Positions 21,786 through 31,348 of a stretch of DNA of 64,000 nt are shown here, piece by piece. The stretch lies in assembly GCA_033239525.1 (NCBI GenBank), contig BSYO01000013.1, forward strand, positions 8,952,501 to 9,016,500, in the 5' to 3' direction. A program made the position numbers and the translations under genes. Under the pieces are notes generated by a model. That model was not told where the DNA came from. It did not search any database and worked only from the letters and a program-made list of their open reading frames with translations. The stretch comes from Nepenthes gracilis. Taxonomy: Eukaryota; Streptophyta; Magnoliopsida; Caryophyllales; Nepenthaceae. Position 1 is the first letter of the stretch. Each line of letters begins with the position of its first letter.

Positions 21786-23091
21786 GTCGGGCTCCCAAGT
21801 GAGCAGGGGGTCTAGCCTTCAAGTAGTCTAGCCATCAGACACAATCAAATACTAAAACATACTACATTTCTTTTACGCATATTTATCATTTCTCTAGTAT
21901 CTTTCTATTGTTTAAGAAGGATTTTTGACTTGAGTGTGAGATATCTTATCGAGGAGCAAACCTCGTCTGTTCTCTGATTTTTTTGTTTTCAGTTGTGGTG
22001 CACAAATTTCAGGTTATCAGAATTGTTGATCATATTCGCTTTATTTAAATCGACTGTTCAACTCGATGAGGAATATTATAGTAGTAATCTCGATATGTCC
22101 AAAATCAGGATCCCAAAATGCATGAGGATTAAATTCTATTAGAATTATTCCTACATAAGCTCACATAAATAAATCATGTTCCATATACATTGGTCTTATT
22201 AGGTTTTAAATCAAACGCGTGAGATTTGTCTTATTCAACAAATTAAAAAAAAATATGCGTGTAAACTATATGTCCCTTCAGAGAAGCATTACCACCAGAT
22301 CCCGAGGGTGATACTGCCTGAGCGCTCCGTATGATGAGAATTCCACGATGCAAAAGCGTCCATAGAGGTAAAAAGCTTTTGAAAAAGGTTATCTAGCCCC
22401 ACACGGTGTCTAGCTTAAAACAAAATAAAATTAAAAGTAAATAACGTATAACTTATTTACATATGGAATAACTATTTTATTTAAAAAAAAACATCACTGA
22501 TTTGATGGTGGCCGGAAGGGGAGTGGTCGGTGGCCGAGAGGGTAGTTGGGGCCACTGGTCACCAGTTGAATATATTTATCTTCCATAATCCAAGAATTAA
22601 AATATCTTTTTATTTTTCTAGTATTAATTATTCTTACTTGTAATATCTATTTTTAAAATTATTTCATGCATAAAGTGGCTGATGCGTGTTACAACAGAGT
22701 TCTTGCTGTGTGCTACAATTAAATCTCGGTCCTCTGATGGTGTTACAGTAAGCCCGCGGTCTGCTACTGCTATAGTACGGCCGAGATGTATTTGGCCGAG
22801 ATGATGAAGGCACGAGGTGGTGAAGAGCAGGTTAAGGAAGAGAGTGTGAGAAGGGACAAACAGACAAAGTAGAGAAGAGAAAGAAAAGGGGAGGGGAAAG
22901 GAGAGCTGGCAGAGAGGACAGAGAGAATAATCGTAATTAGTTTCCTCTTTCCTTCTATTACTAAGACAGTATATAATCTTAACAGAAAATAACAATCCAT
23001 AGGAAAAGAAAAATATCACAGAAAAGAAAATGAAGATATATTCACTAATAAAATACTATACGGCTATATGTAATTGTGAAATTTTTCCAGA

Positions 23092-23215
23092 GGTCTGGTC
23101 CAGCGGTTGCTACGACGCGGCACTCCATGTTCAACCTCAGGACCTATGGACTGGGCCGTTTCCGTAGCAGCCAAGCTCGTAATAGTTGCATAGAAAAATT
23201 TTATAAAAAAAAAAT
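23092..23215 (+). mobile_element. possible tRNA-derived SINE
   Basis: GGTCTGGTCCAGCGGTTGCT resembles a tRNA-like A box; about 35 bases further, ATGTTCAACCTC is a weak B-box match. The unit ends in an A run (23205-23215), as SINE tails do. There is no convincing target duplication, and the call rests only on this layout. Confidence 0.3.
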
Positions 23216-23269
23216 ACTAAATTTTATAGCCTCAAAATTTATTTAAAAAAACCTGCACACCACTGCTAT

Positions 23270-23470
23270 AAAGCTAAGTGTTAACCCAATTGGTTGGGTA
23301 GATATTATGTGACTTATAGATTATATAAATTCAAATTGTAAAAATAATCTCTCGCATAATATAAAATAAAGTTTCATACAATTAATTTATAGTGATATGA
23401 CTTTTTCTCAAGTTTTATATATAACAGGCGATTCATGCATTGGACTGACTGCCTTCTAATAGTGAGTTTT
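23270..23470 (+). mobile_element. possible Au-like SINE, decayed
   Basis: AACCCAATTGGTTGGGTAG resembles an A box and AAATTCAAATTGT a decayed B box. About 120 bases downstream, GATTCATGCATTGGACTGAC resembles the 3' end typical of plant Au-type SINEs. It is heavily mutated; a library search is needed to accept it. Confidence 0.3.
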
Positions 23471-24374
23471 ACGTTATCCCATCATAAAGTATTTTTATAT
23501 AAAGTAGGTAGACCCCTCCACCCTCATTTGTTATAATAAAAAAAATTAATTACAAATAATAGTATTCAATAATAACATTCTCATGCAAACACACACACGC
23601 AATTATAATAGGGCAAGTCTTTAAAATACAAAAAAATATTATCTATTTTATTTTAGTATTAACTTTATACAAAATAAATTTATCCGTAAAAATAATTAAT
23701 TTTGAGTTACATTGTAGCCTACATGTTGCTAAAAAATTTTAAAATCCAAAATCAAGATTTGAAAGTCTATTTTTGGTCAAAAGTGTAATATATTGAAACT
23801 ATCATATTATTTTATAATATTAGATCATTATGAAGAGCTATATAACTATAACTTATCTCTGTAGCTGGTGGAGGGTGAGACGGTGGAGGTCTTGCATCAA
23901 AATCGAAAGCGGAATGAAAATGGGAGCTGAGAGCTCAAACAAAAAGGTGAGGAAGGAGAAGTGAAAAGAAGAGAGTAGGAAAGTGGGGAAAGGAAAGAGA
24001 ACAGACAGAAAGAGGACAAGGAGGAAGAATGTAAAGGGAAAAGCCGTGGGGCTGCACACTGCTCTCTGCTCTCTGCAGGGGCGATCAGCGAAGAACGCGG
24101 AAGAAGGAGAGACAAGACGAGGAGAAGTGAGAAGGATAGAAATGCTGGTAAATAGACAAACTTATCCTAATTATTGTAGGAAGTTTAATGTCCACATCTC
24201 TATAATTCTAAATAAAACATTACTTAGTTTTGATTGACTACAATTTAAACCTTTTAATTATGTGAAAGGATAAATTATAAAAAATTTTAATATACATAAA
24301 GAATATTTACTTTTTAATATTACAAATTTAATACGACAATCTTATTCAAGCAACATCTCCAATATTAATAATAA

Positions 24375-25389
24375 TGTTGGGCCCCAGTGATAAAAGCGCC
24401 ATAAAATACTACTGTAGAGAAGGCCAAACGAGAGGCCCAGTGATATTCCCGCAAGCCAAGAAAGTTGGGCGGCCACAAGGACCAAGACTACGGCTGAAGC
24501 CCAAGAAGTCCCGTCCTCTCATAGGTAAGCTCGAGAACAACGCTAGCAGTATCCGAGTACACCGACACAAAAAGGACCGAGAACTCTGGAAACCCTGCTG
24601 AGTCTCAGAATCGCCTGAGAGGTCAAGAAGAGGCTCCCGGGCTTTCCCCAGAAGATCCTCCAAGAACAGCCTCCTCTTACGAGTCCGCGAACTCACGAGG
24701 GGCTCCACTCAGGGACGAGGACTACCCTATGCTCAAGGATGACAGCTAAGTGATTTCACCGATTCCCAAGGAAACCTGCAACCACTGCCAGTCTCCATCT
24801 GAACAGAGCACGCCTGGTCAAATCAAGAATGACACGCCTAACCCTGCTAGCGACGCTAGCCGCGTGCCTTACCGCGCACGTCAGCAGCATTAATGAGGCT
24901 AGTAGGACACTGCACAGCGTTTCGGCCATCCGATGGCTGCCACGGGTCTCCTCCCCAACGGCCTGGTCTCCCCTATAAATACCCAACAAAGTCCCTTTCT
25001 AAAGGGACCGGACTCTCTTTCCCCAAAATTAGCTCCACAGAGAAGGCAAAAAGGCCCACTTCCTTTCGGCCCTAAAACTCTCTCCTCCCTGTGAAACGGA
25101 ACAAGAAGAGTTACAAAGCCTCCCAACGAGCGATCCCTCCTAAAAAGAGAAATACAAATCAAGAGACAAAAAGGGATTAACCCCAACACTTGTACTTTGT
25201 AAAGACTTCAACCCAAATAGTGAAGCACTTTCAAGGCCCTGAGCTTCGTGGTTTTTTCTCCCCATTCAAGAGAAGGTTTTCCACGTAAAAGATCCGGTCT
25301 CAATCTTCATCTCATGTCCAACACCACATTTACTTGTGTTGCCTGGAAACCAAGGATCAGACTGGACGCTGTGGATCTAGAACGCAACA
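24375..25389 (+). repeat. 5' LTR of the third Tat element, 1015 bp
   Basis: It starts TGTTGGGCCCCAGTG and ends AACGCAACA, one base before the primer-binding site. The TATA box CCCTATAAATACCC lies at 24973-24981 with about 410 bases downstream, a normal LTR plan. The many minus-strand frames in it are GC-driven shadows. Confidence 0.8.
24973..24981 (+). promoter_or_regulatory. TATA box of the third Tat LTR
   Basis: CTATAAATA in a GC-rich context, followed by the leader and primer-binding site. This is the best-formed core promoter in the window. Confidence 0.6.
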
Positions 25390-25390
25390 T

Positions 25391-25408
25391 TGGCGCCGTC
25401 TGTGGGAA
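25391..25408 (+). other. primer-binding site of the third Tat element
   Basis: TGGCGCCGTCTGTGGGAA directly follows the LTR. This word is the usual sequence behind the 5' LTR of plant Tat elements, where a tRNA primes minus-strand synthesis. Which tRNA was not determined. Confidence 0.8.
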
Positions 25409-25467
25409 CGGAAAGCTGACAGAAGCACACGAACTTCCCCACTCAAAGAACAACCAACGCCCTGAAG

Positions 25468-26345
25468 ATGATCAGCAGGCAAGACAGTACGTCCACCCGA
25501 GAAGAGGAGCGCTACGACAGGTGCCTCCCGTCGGGTGGCAGAGTGAGCGGCGGCCCCGACATTAGCGTACGCAAGCTAGTGCAGAAGGTGGACAACCTCA
25601 CAAGAGTCGTCCGCACCCTCCGAGAGAAGGTGGACGGCACCCAGGCTCGCGCCCGAAAGCCCGCGTCTAGCAAAGTGCCCTGCATAACACTCGGCGCGGA
25701 CTCCTGGCGAGTTGAGGGACTACCTCAACAGGAAAAAGTCCATGAGCCAAGCCCCGACGAAGAAAGGGCTCAAAAGGCTCTGGAAGACGGTCTTCTGGCC
25801 CAAAATCGACGAAACAAGTCAGCCGGGAGGACGAGAAGACCCCCTACCCCCGAGTACAGGGGAAGGAAAAAGGAGGGTGAGCGCCCAGGTGAAGATCCAA
25901 GCGCCGTCCGGGCAGAATGGGCCCGAATGGATGGTCCTTGGAGGCGATCGGCCATCCAGCTTGCTGGCCTTCACTGACTCCCTCACCAACATCTTGAGGC
26001 AGATCAGGGACGAGGAGTTCCTAAGATGGCCCAAGGCGTTGAAGAACCCGGAAGGGAGGCGACTGGGAGTACCGCCACTACCACCGCAGCCGTGGCCATG
26101 ACACCAAGACCGCCCCGGAAGCTCCAGTGCGAAAAATCGAGCGGCTCGCAATGGAGGGCTATCTCGACCGCCAAGGTTGCCACGACTGGCGCACCTGGCC
26201 GCGCCGCCAAAGGGTAAGGCCATAATGGGCGCGAGCACGCCCGACGCACCCGCCGAGGCGCCAATACGGCGAGGCCCGCCCCAAACGTAATCAAGTCGCG
26301 AGGACCAAGGAGATGACAAGAGGAGCATGAAGGCCCAAGCGCGGG
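25468..26345 (+). pseudogene. gag remnant of the third Tat element, internally deleted
   Basis: The frame starts at ATG 25468 (MISRQDSTSTREEERYDRCL). A helical stretch (KLVQKVDNLTRVVRTLREKV) and an acidic, proline-rich linker follow. At about 25970 the frame shifts and the sequence jumps to the gag C-terminal part (ILRQIRDEEFLRWPKALKNP). Next come EYRHYHRSRGHDT, a decayed RFHRDHGHDT-type nucleocapsid motif without its cysteines, and a basic tail. The central capsid domain expected between these parts is missing. The end near 26345 continues straight into untranslated sequence, so protease is also missing. Confidence 0.7.
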
Positions 26346-26469
26346 ATGCTCGCAAAAAAAAGGCCCTGGAGGCCAGTTTAAAATATGTACGTCAATGAAA
26401 ACATCCTTTCATTACGCCTATTCTGAAGCATTCTCATGGTCCCTCACCAACAACGAAGCAACTTGCAAC

Positions 26470-26880
26470 ACCAACAAAAAACTCGGCCGCCAAGCCGAGC
26501 GGCCCTAGCATCGGATCCCATAGGTCGGCAACAAAAACTCGCCCGCTGGCCGAGAGTAGCCTGACCTCGGACCACAAGGTCGAGCAAAAAGACTCGACGC
26601 CAACCGAAAAAAAATTGAGGCAGACCCCGAGGTCGAGGCAATAAAAATCGGGCCGCGACAATAATGTCCTAGAGGCCGGGCCCCGAGGTCAAAACTCAAA
26701 AACTCTACGCGGTCGAAATGGTCCTGCAGGTCAAAACTCAAAACTCGGCTGTGGATCGAGCGGTCCCAGAGGTCAAAACTCAAAAACTCGGCTGTGACCG
26801 AGCGGTCCTAGAGGCCGGGCCCCAGAGGTCAAAACTCAAAACACTCGGCTGTGACCAAGTGGTCTCAAAGGCCGGGCAAG
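26470..26880 (+). repeat. imperfect tandem array in the 3' untranslated region of the third Tat element
   Basis: The clearest units start GTCAAAACTCAAAA at 26688, about 26729, 26772 and 26829, each followed by an ACTCGGCTGTGACCGAGCGG-like block and, in some, GGCCGGGCCCC. Unit length varies from about 41 to 57 bp because the GGCCGGGCCCC segment is present or absent. More diverged units extend left to about 26470. Confidence 0.75.
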
Positions 26881-27344
26881 AAAATAAAGCTGAAGGGTTA
26901 AAAGCTAGAAGTTCCTAAAAAAACCGCGTACCCAAATCCAAGAAGTTAAAGGGTTGAGCACCTAAAAGAGGTCACGCACTCAAAGCTAAAGAGTTAGATG
27001 CCGTGCATCACGGCGCAGAAAGGAAGAAAAAAAAAAGAGACACGCCCATGCAAACAAGACAAAATAAATTTAACGCAAGAAATAGTGACAAAAAGAAGTT
27101 TCAGGAATGAAACAATTCTTGCATAAAATCTCTCGAACATTTTAAACCGGTAAAAACAAATCTACAAAATAAAGATAAATTATACAACAGGTAGTATAAA
27201 TCTGCTAAATTTTAACCGATTTACTTTTAATAAGTGACCCTACCGAGGAATTTATTGGATTTGTTTCCTTACAATGAAATTTGATCACTTTTGATCTTCT
27301 CACTGATTTTACTTCACTATCTCAAAATATCCAATGTTAGTAAA
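26881..27344 (+). other. A-rich trailer of the third Tat element and AT-rich spacer
   Basis: Up to about 27180 this is A-rich, non-coding trailer similar in position to the one before the Tat-R polypurine tract. From there to 27344 it is plain AT-rich sequence with no feature seen. Confidence 0.4.
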
Positions 27345-27945
27345 ACTTCGGCATACGAGTTGATGGGTTCGGTTGTCTATGGGCCGGCCTAGGGTCCGAC
27401 ACGCAAGGAAGGCTGCCCTAGAAGTAGCAGCTTAATGAGAGGTCCAGCGGCCCAAGGCCTAGACGGAGTGGCCTAAATCCACCAAACATAGTACAAGCCA
27501 CAAGGGTTGCCCCTTTTTGTCATGCCCATTCACAAATCCCAATTCAGCATGCAAGCTCGTGTGACCATCAGCCTATCACGCTTTGGCAGCTTGAAAAAAT
27601 ACTGCCTGTTCGGGAAATGAGCAATGATCTCCCTTAAAAGGGCAAAATTCGTGATGCTATCATTACCTCTACGACGGTTAGTACCCTCTCTACAAATACT
27701 TTCCTTTTTCCTCAATGAAAGGGGAGAGGCTAGATCCAAAGGGAGGAGAATGCTTGGTCCTTTTTCCATCATCGAAGCCCCGCAGTCCTTCAGTGGCCGA
27801 AGAGAATCTACACAGGAAACATGGCCGCCTAGGCCCATCACATGAAGGATGATTTTGAGCCCTTGGGGGCATAAATATATCAAAAAGTGAGTCTTATTAT
27901 TTCCCGATCTTTTTTGTTTTGTGCAATTGTGGTGTATAAAATTTA
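27345..27945 (+). repeat. Tat-type LTR fragment
   Basis: It resembles the second half of the Tat-R LTR: a CTTCGGCATACGAGTT word near its start, a middle rich in GGCC/GCCC words, CTACAAATACTTTCC as a decayed TATA, and the end TTTTTTGTTTTGTGCAATTG (compare 21980-22000). No primer-binding site or duplications were found. The 60-117 codon frames on both strands are shadows. Confidence 0.45.
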
Positions 27946-28346
27946 AATTTAAAAAAATAAAGATTGGGCCCGCTTCAACTCGACATATTAAAAAGATTAA
28001 ATAGCTCTATAATTTATTAGGTAATTCAGATTCAGGGACATATCACAAATTATCAACAAAACTCTAAAAACTTATGAGTTAGAAAGAATATTTTTGATTG
28101 AATAATAATTTTAGGATGAGAAAATCTTAGCAATTTTGATCTAAAAAATAATACGAGGTTTTTTCTATTTTCTTTATACTTCTCTAACTCTTTTATTCTT
28201 CAATATTGACCAAGATAATGGGTGCGGCAACAGAAGGGGGCATTTATATCTGCCACTAAACACTTAGGTTTAAAGCATGTAATTGACAAAGGCCTTACCT
28301 TGATATTCAAATGCTATCTCAAAAGCCATTGTGCTTGAGCATGTTT
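27946..28346. other. AT-rich spacer, nothing recognised
   Basis: No coding sequence, repeat or RNA gene was recognised between the Tat LTR fragment and the next LTR. Confidence 0.5.
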
Positions 28347-28961
28347 TGTAATATTTTAAATTTTTTAATTTAATTATTTTATAATAATAAATTATCTGAT
28401 TAGTTATAATAATTATTTAACTATTTTTAATAATAATTTGATAACAAAAAATATATTATGGTGCATTAATAACTATTTTGGACCTAAAATTTCATGGTTT
28501 GATTTAAAATTTGTGTTTAAATTATTTAATGGATCGTGTACAAGAAATTTTAATTATAAACCTTATTTTTGGATGAAATTATGAGACCTATTAGAGGTAA
28601 ATTTTTTATAATTTAAAAGACTAACTGTTAAATAATAATTGAAAACTTTAGATAGTATACCAGTTGATTGAAAAACAAATTGATATTTAGTATTTTGATC
28701 TAATGAGTCTAAAATATTTGGTTCAATGGATTGAATTTAAATAATTAGACAATTGATTAGAGTTTGGATTAATGATTAGACTAGATTTAGTTAATTTAAT
28801 TATGAATTTAACTAATTGAATAAACTTTTTATATATTTAAATAAAATAAATTTTAATATATTAGAACTTGTTAACTAACAGAATAATAAGAAATAAATTA
28901 ATAATAAAATAGATAATAATTTATGAAATTTTTATAATCTAAAAAATATAATATATATAAA

Positions 28962-29021
<60 letters not shown>

Positions 29022-29712
29022 AACGAAAGAAAGGAAGGAGGAAAGAGAAGAAGAAAGAAGGAAATAAGAAAAAGAAGGAAAGGAGAAGAGAGAGAGAGAA
29101 AGGACGACGAGAATTTTGCAGCGGTGATTGAGAAAGAATCGACGCCGAGTTTGGTAATGAAATTAACCTAGACCCAGCTTTCTTCCTTTATTTAAGGTAT
29201 TGGGTAGAGATAGGAGAAAGGGAAAGTGGAGGAACGAAGAGGAAGAGCAAACGGCAAAACCGCGCTGCCATCGCCGAATGGAAATTAAGAAAATGAGGCA
29301 GGTAAATTCTTCATTCTTCTTGTTGATGTCATTCCCTTGCTTGCATGCCTTGTTTGTAGAAAATCAGTGGAGATTTGGTTGCAAAGGGAGAAAGGCGCAA
29401 AAACAGAGCCACGACTGTGACGAAAGAACCGACATTTTTTACAGTTGCCCGATGGACTGGAGTGGTGTAATCAGTAGATTTATGATACAAAATCATTTTC
29501 TAACTATTAGAGACGAAAATTTTGGTATGTTTTACTCCTTGTCTTCTTTAATTCACGCATGAATGAAAATCGGAAAAAAACAGAGCATGAAGCTCTGTTT
29601 GGAAATTGGCATGTTGAAAAACTCGAAATTTGTTATAACAACCGTATAAACGGAGGAATCATACTTAAAATTGGCGTTTGATATTTCACTGGTAAATTCC
29701 AGCATCTGAGAA
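28347..29712 (+). repeat. 5' part of a Tekay-type LTR, cut by the Reina-like element
   Basis: It starts TGTAATATTTTAAATTTT, and its first 80 bases match the reverse complement of the LTR end at 60195. It contains an (AAT)n run (about 28965-29020), a purine-rich tract (29024-29100) and a more GC-rich part (29110-29300). The end is not found: at 29713 a different, short LTR begins. The 120-codon frame at 29200-29562 falls within it and has no family match. Confidence 0.65.
28965..29020 (+). repeat. (AAT)n microsatellite, about 18 units
   Basis: Uninterrupted ATA/TAA triplets inside the LTR, followed at once by a purine-rich tract. The same pair of features recurs in several other LTRs in this window. 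Confidence 0.95.
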
Positions 29713-30161
29713 TGTGTCACGGGGCTCCTCTACGCCCCCTCGGAGTATCTCATCACCTGACCACTGCTAGACGGAGGAGCACTCGGACAATTTAACCACC
29801 ACCAAAATTCTGCAATTATATTTAATTACTTTTGTTGCAACCCTGCCCTGCTCGTTTACTTCCTGATTATTGTACTGAATTGTTATAACAGCCTTTCCTT
29901 TATGTTGTACTGATTGTTGTACTCGGTCCACGGGTGCCGCCGCCCATCCTGTATAAAGCCCATTACTATTCTTTAGCTAAATGAAAAAGAGATACTTCAG
30001 TTTACTTCTGCTCCTCTCCCGTCTTAATCTTTTCCTCTCCCTCTATCTCTCGAACCTTTCCTGTTCTCTGTCTCTTCTCCCTCATTTTCTCTGCCTAAAT
30101 TCTCTTTTCCTTTCCCTAATTTCAGCTACCTCACTACTAATCGATATTACAGCACAGATCA
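29713..30161 (+). repeat. 5' LTR of the Reina-like element, about 449 bp
   Basis: The start is TGTGTCACGGGGCTCC. The end is most likely GCACAGATCA, followed after two bases by TGGTACTTT, a decayed form of the TGGTATCAGAG primer-binding site. The CT-rich 29985-30125 section is the transcribed leader and gives a spurious Leu/Ser-rich frame. Confidence 0.6.
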
Positions 30162-30200
30162 TTTGGTACTTTCATTGATATGATAGTAGAGGGTATAACA

Positions 30201-31348
30201 ATGCGGTATAAAGCTCTCGAAGATGCAATTATTGGGCTGAAGGAGATGACCATCACCTTCCAACACCAACCGAAGGTATCGCCGCTACCTTATAGTATCA
30301 TTTTGAAGGTATTGCCTCGAACATTTTTATTAATGAGCATCCACAGAAATCCCTAGCCGACATTTTTCATTCCTTAGCTTAACTTGAAGCTCAACCTAGA
30401 CCGTTAGTAAATCCACCATTGCTTCCTACTCCTTCCTTGTTCCTGGTTTCTTCAACTGCAAATTCCCCATCATTGACTCAAACCCTACCTCTTCTCTCAC
30501 ATGCATCGCTTGATTCCCATACTGCCCCCCATACATTTGCCCAAGTTAGAAATCTTATTTTTCTCCAGGGACAATGTGCTTGGTTGCCTACTTTAGATCG
30601 AACATTTTTTTATTATCATGTTACCCCCCCAGAATAGAAATTGACAATCGTCACCTTCTACATGGCCGGCTCTTCACTCCAATGGTATCAATGGATGCAC
30701 TCGACCCGACAACTTTTCAAATGGGAGGCTTGTTCCCATGACTTGGAACTTTGATTTGGCCTGTCCACTTATTCTAATCATGAAGCCATGCTCTACAAGT
30801 TCCGCCAAACTACTACTATTGTCTCATACATGATAGAGTTTGAGGCTCTATCTACTCGTACTACAGGCCTCACCACTGTGAATCTTCTGAATTGTTTTAT
30901 TTTTAGATTACGGGATAATATTCGGCGAGAGCTCTTACTGCTGAAGCCTCAAACACTACGGGAGGCCATTGGTATGGCCAAGCTAGTGGAGGAGAAATTT
31001 GATCCAGGCCGCTCCAATCCTTATCGTCCCCCAATTTTCAAACAGTCATTACACACCCTGCGAGCATCCGCACAATCTTATTCTTCTCTTAGCTTACCTC
31101 CAAAGTTACATATAAAAAGGCTCACTCCTGTTGAAATAGAGGCTTGCCATGAACGTGGGTTGTGTTTTAATTGTGATGAATGCTTCACTCTTGGCCACTG
31201 CTGTAGACTCTCACAATTCCTATGTATGATTGCGGAGGATGAAGACACCACACTGGTCGATGCACCGATGATTGAGAAAGTTTTCCTTAGCTCTGACTAT
31301 CAAACAATAGGTCCTTAAAAAGCAGACCCCTGCCTCCATCAGCGGACG
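30201..31348 (+). pseudogene. gag remnant of the Reina-like element
   Basis: The remnant starts near ATG 30201 (MRYKALEDAIIGLKEMTITF). The capsid part (30640-31020) has FYMAGSSLQWYQWM, SYMIEFEALSTRTTGL and NCFIFRLRDNIRRELLLLKP. The zinc knuckle is at about 31159-31205 (CFNCDECFTLGHCC), with RLSQFLCMIAEDED behind it. The longest open piece is 30788-31318. Stops occur at 30360-30380, 30635, 30750 and 31317. The remnant is cut at 31348 by the inserted element and continues as protease at 43102. In an intact element this protein packages the RNA. Confidence 0.8.

Larger units (their letters stand above)
14345..22011 (+). mobile_element. Tat-R: 5'-truncated Tat-type Ty3/gypsy element on the plus strand
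   Basis: The order is reverse transcriptase, RNase H, second RNase H, integrase (14345-17390), spacer, extra gene in antisense (19960-18100), a 17-bp tandem array (20375-20510), a polypurine-like tract (20857-20874) and a 3' LTR (20875-22011). It lacks the 5' LTR, gag and protease. It abuts Tat-L head to head within about 5 bases at 14340-14345. Except for the extra reverse transcriptase part, the gene order is the mirror of Tat-L. Confidence 0.8.
20875..22011 (+). repeat. 3' LTR of Tat-R, about 1137 bp
   Basis: The proposed ends are TGCTCCCG after a polypurine tract and CAAATTTCA. It carries a sense TATA (21777-21785) and an antisense TATA (21231-21239). The last 40 bases (TTTTTTTGTTTTCAGTTGTGG) resemble the end of the Tat LTR fragment near 27910-27930. 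No primer-binding site follows, as expected for a 3' LTR. The start is less certain than the end. Confidence 0.5.
22012..24374. other. spacer between Tat elements, no protein gene
   Basis: Mostly AT-rich sequence. Two purine-rich stretches (22790-22930 and 23930-24130) generate spurious open frames of Ser/Leu/Phe or Lys/Arg/Glu on either strand. A G-rich patch (22505-22560) and two SINE-like stretches (listed separately) are the only other structure seen. Confidence 0.5.
24375..27180 (+). mobile_element. Tat-type element with LTR and deleted gag but no pol
   Basis: The layout is LTR (24375-25389), primer-binding site, gag remnant (25468-26345), then directly the 3' untranslated region with a tandem array (26470-26875) and an A-rich stretch. 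Protease, reverse transcriptase and integrase are absent, and the 3' LTR is not found. It is much more GC-rich than its surroundings and than the other Tat copies, so it is probably a younger or different subfamily. It is a deletion derivative that could only have moved with enzymes from elsewhere. Confidence 0.75.

Noticed and set aside
24409..25189. Minus-strand frames over the third Tat LTR
   Set aside because: They overlap a well-bounded LTR with its own plus-strand TATA box; they stay open because of high GC.
25819..26355. 178-codon minus-strand frame
   Set aside because: Antisense shadow of the GC-rich gag remnant of the third Tat element; no motif.
28342..29560. Solo LTR with duplication TGTTT
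   Set aside because: TGTTT before 28347 has no partner preceded by CA at a plausible LTR end; the LTR is more likely cut by the Reina-like element.
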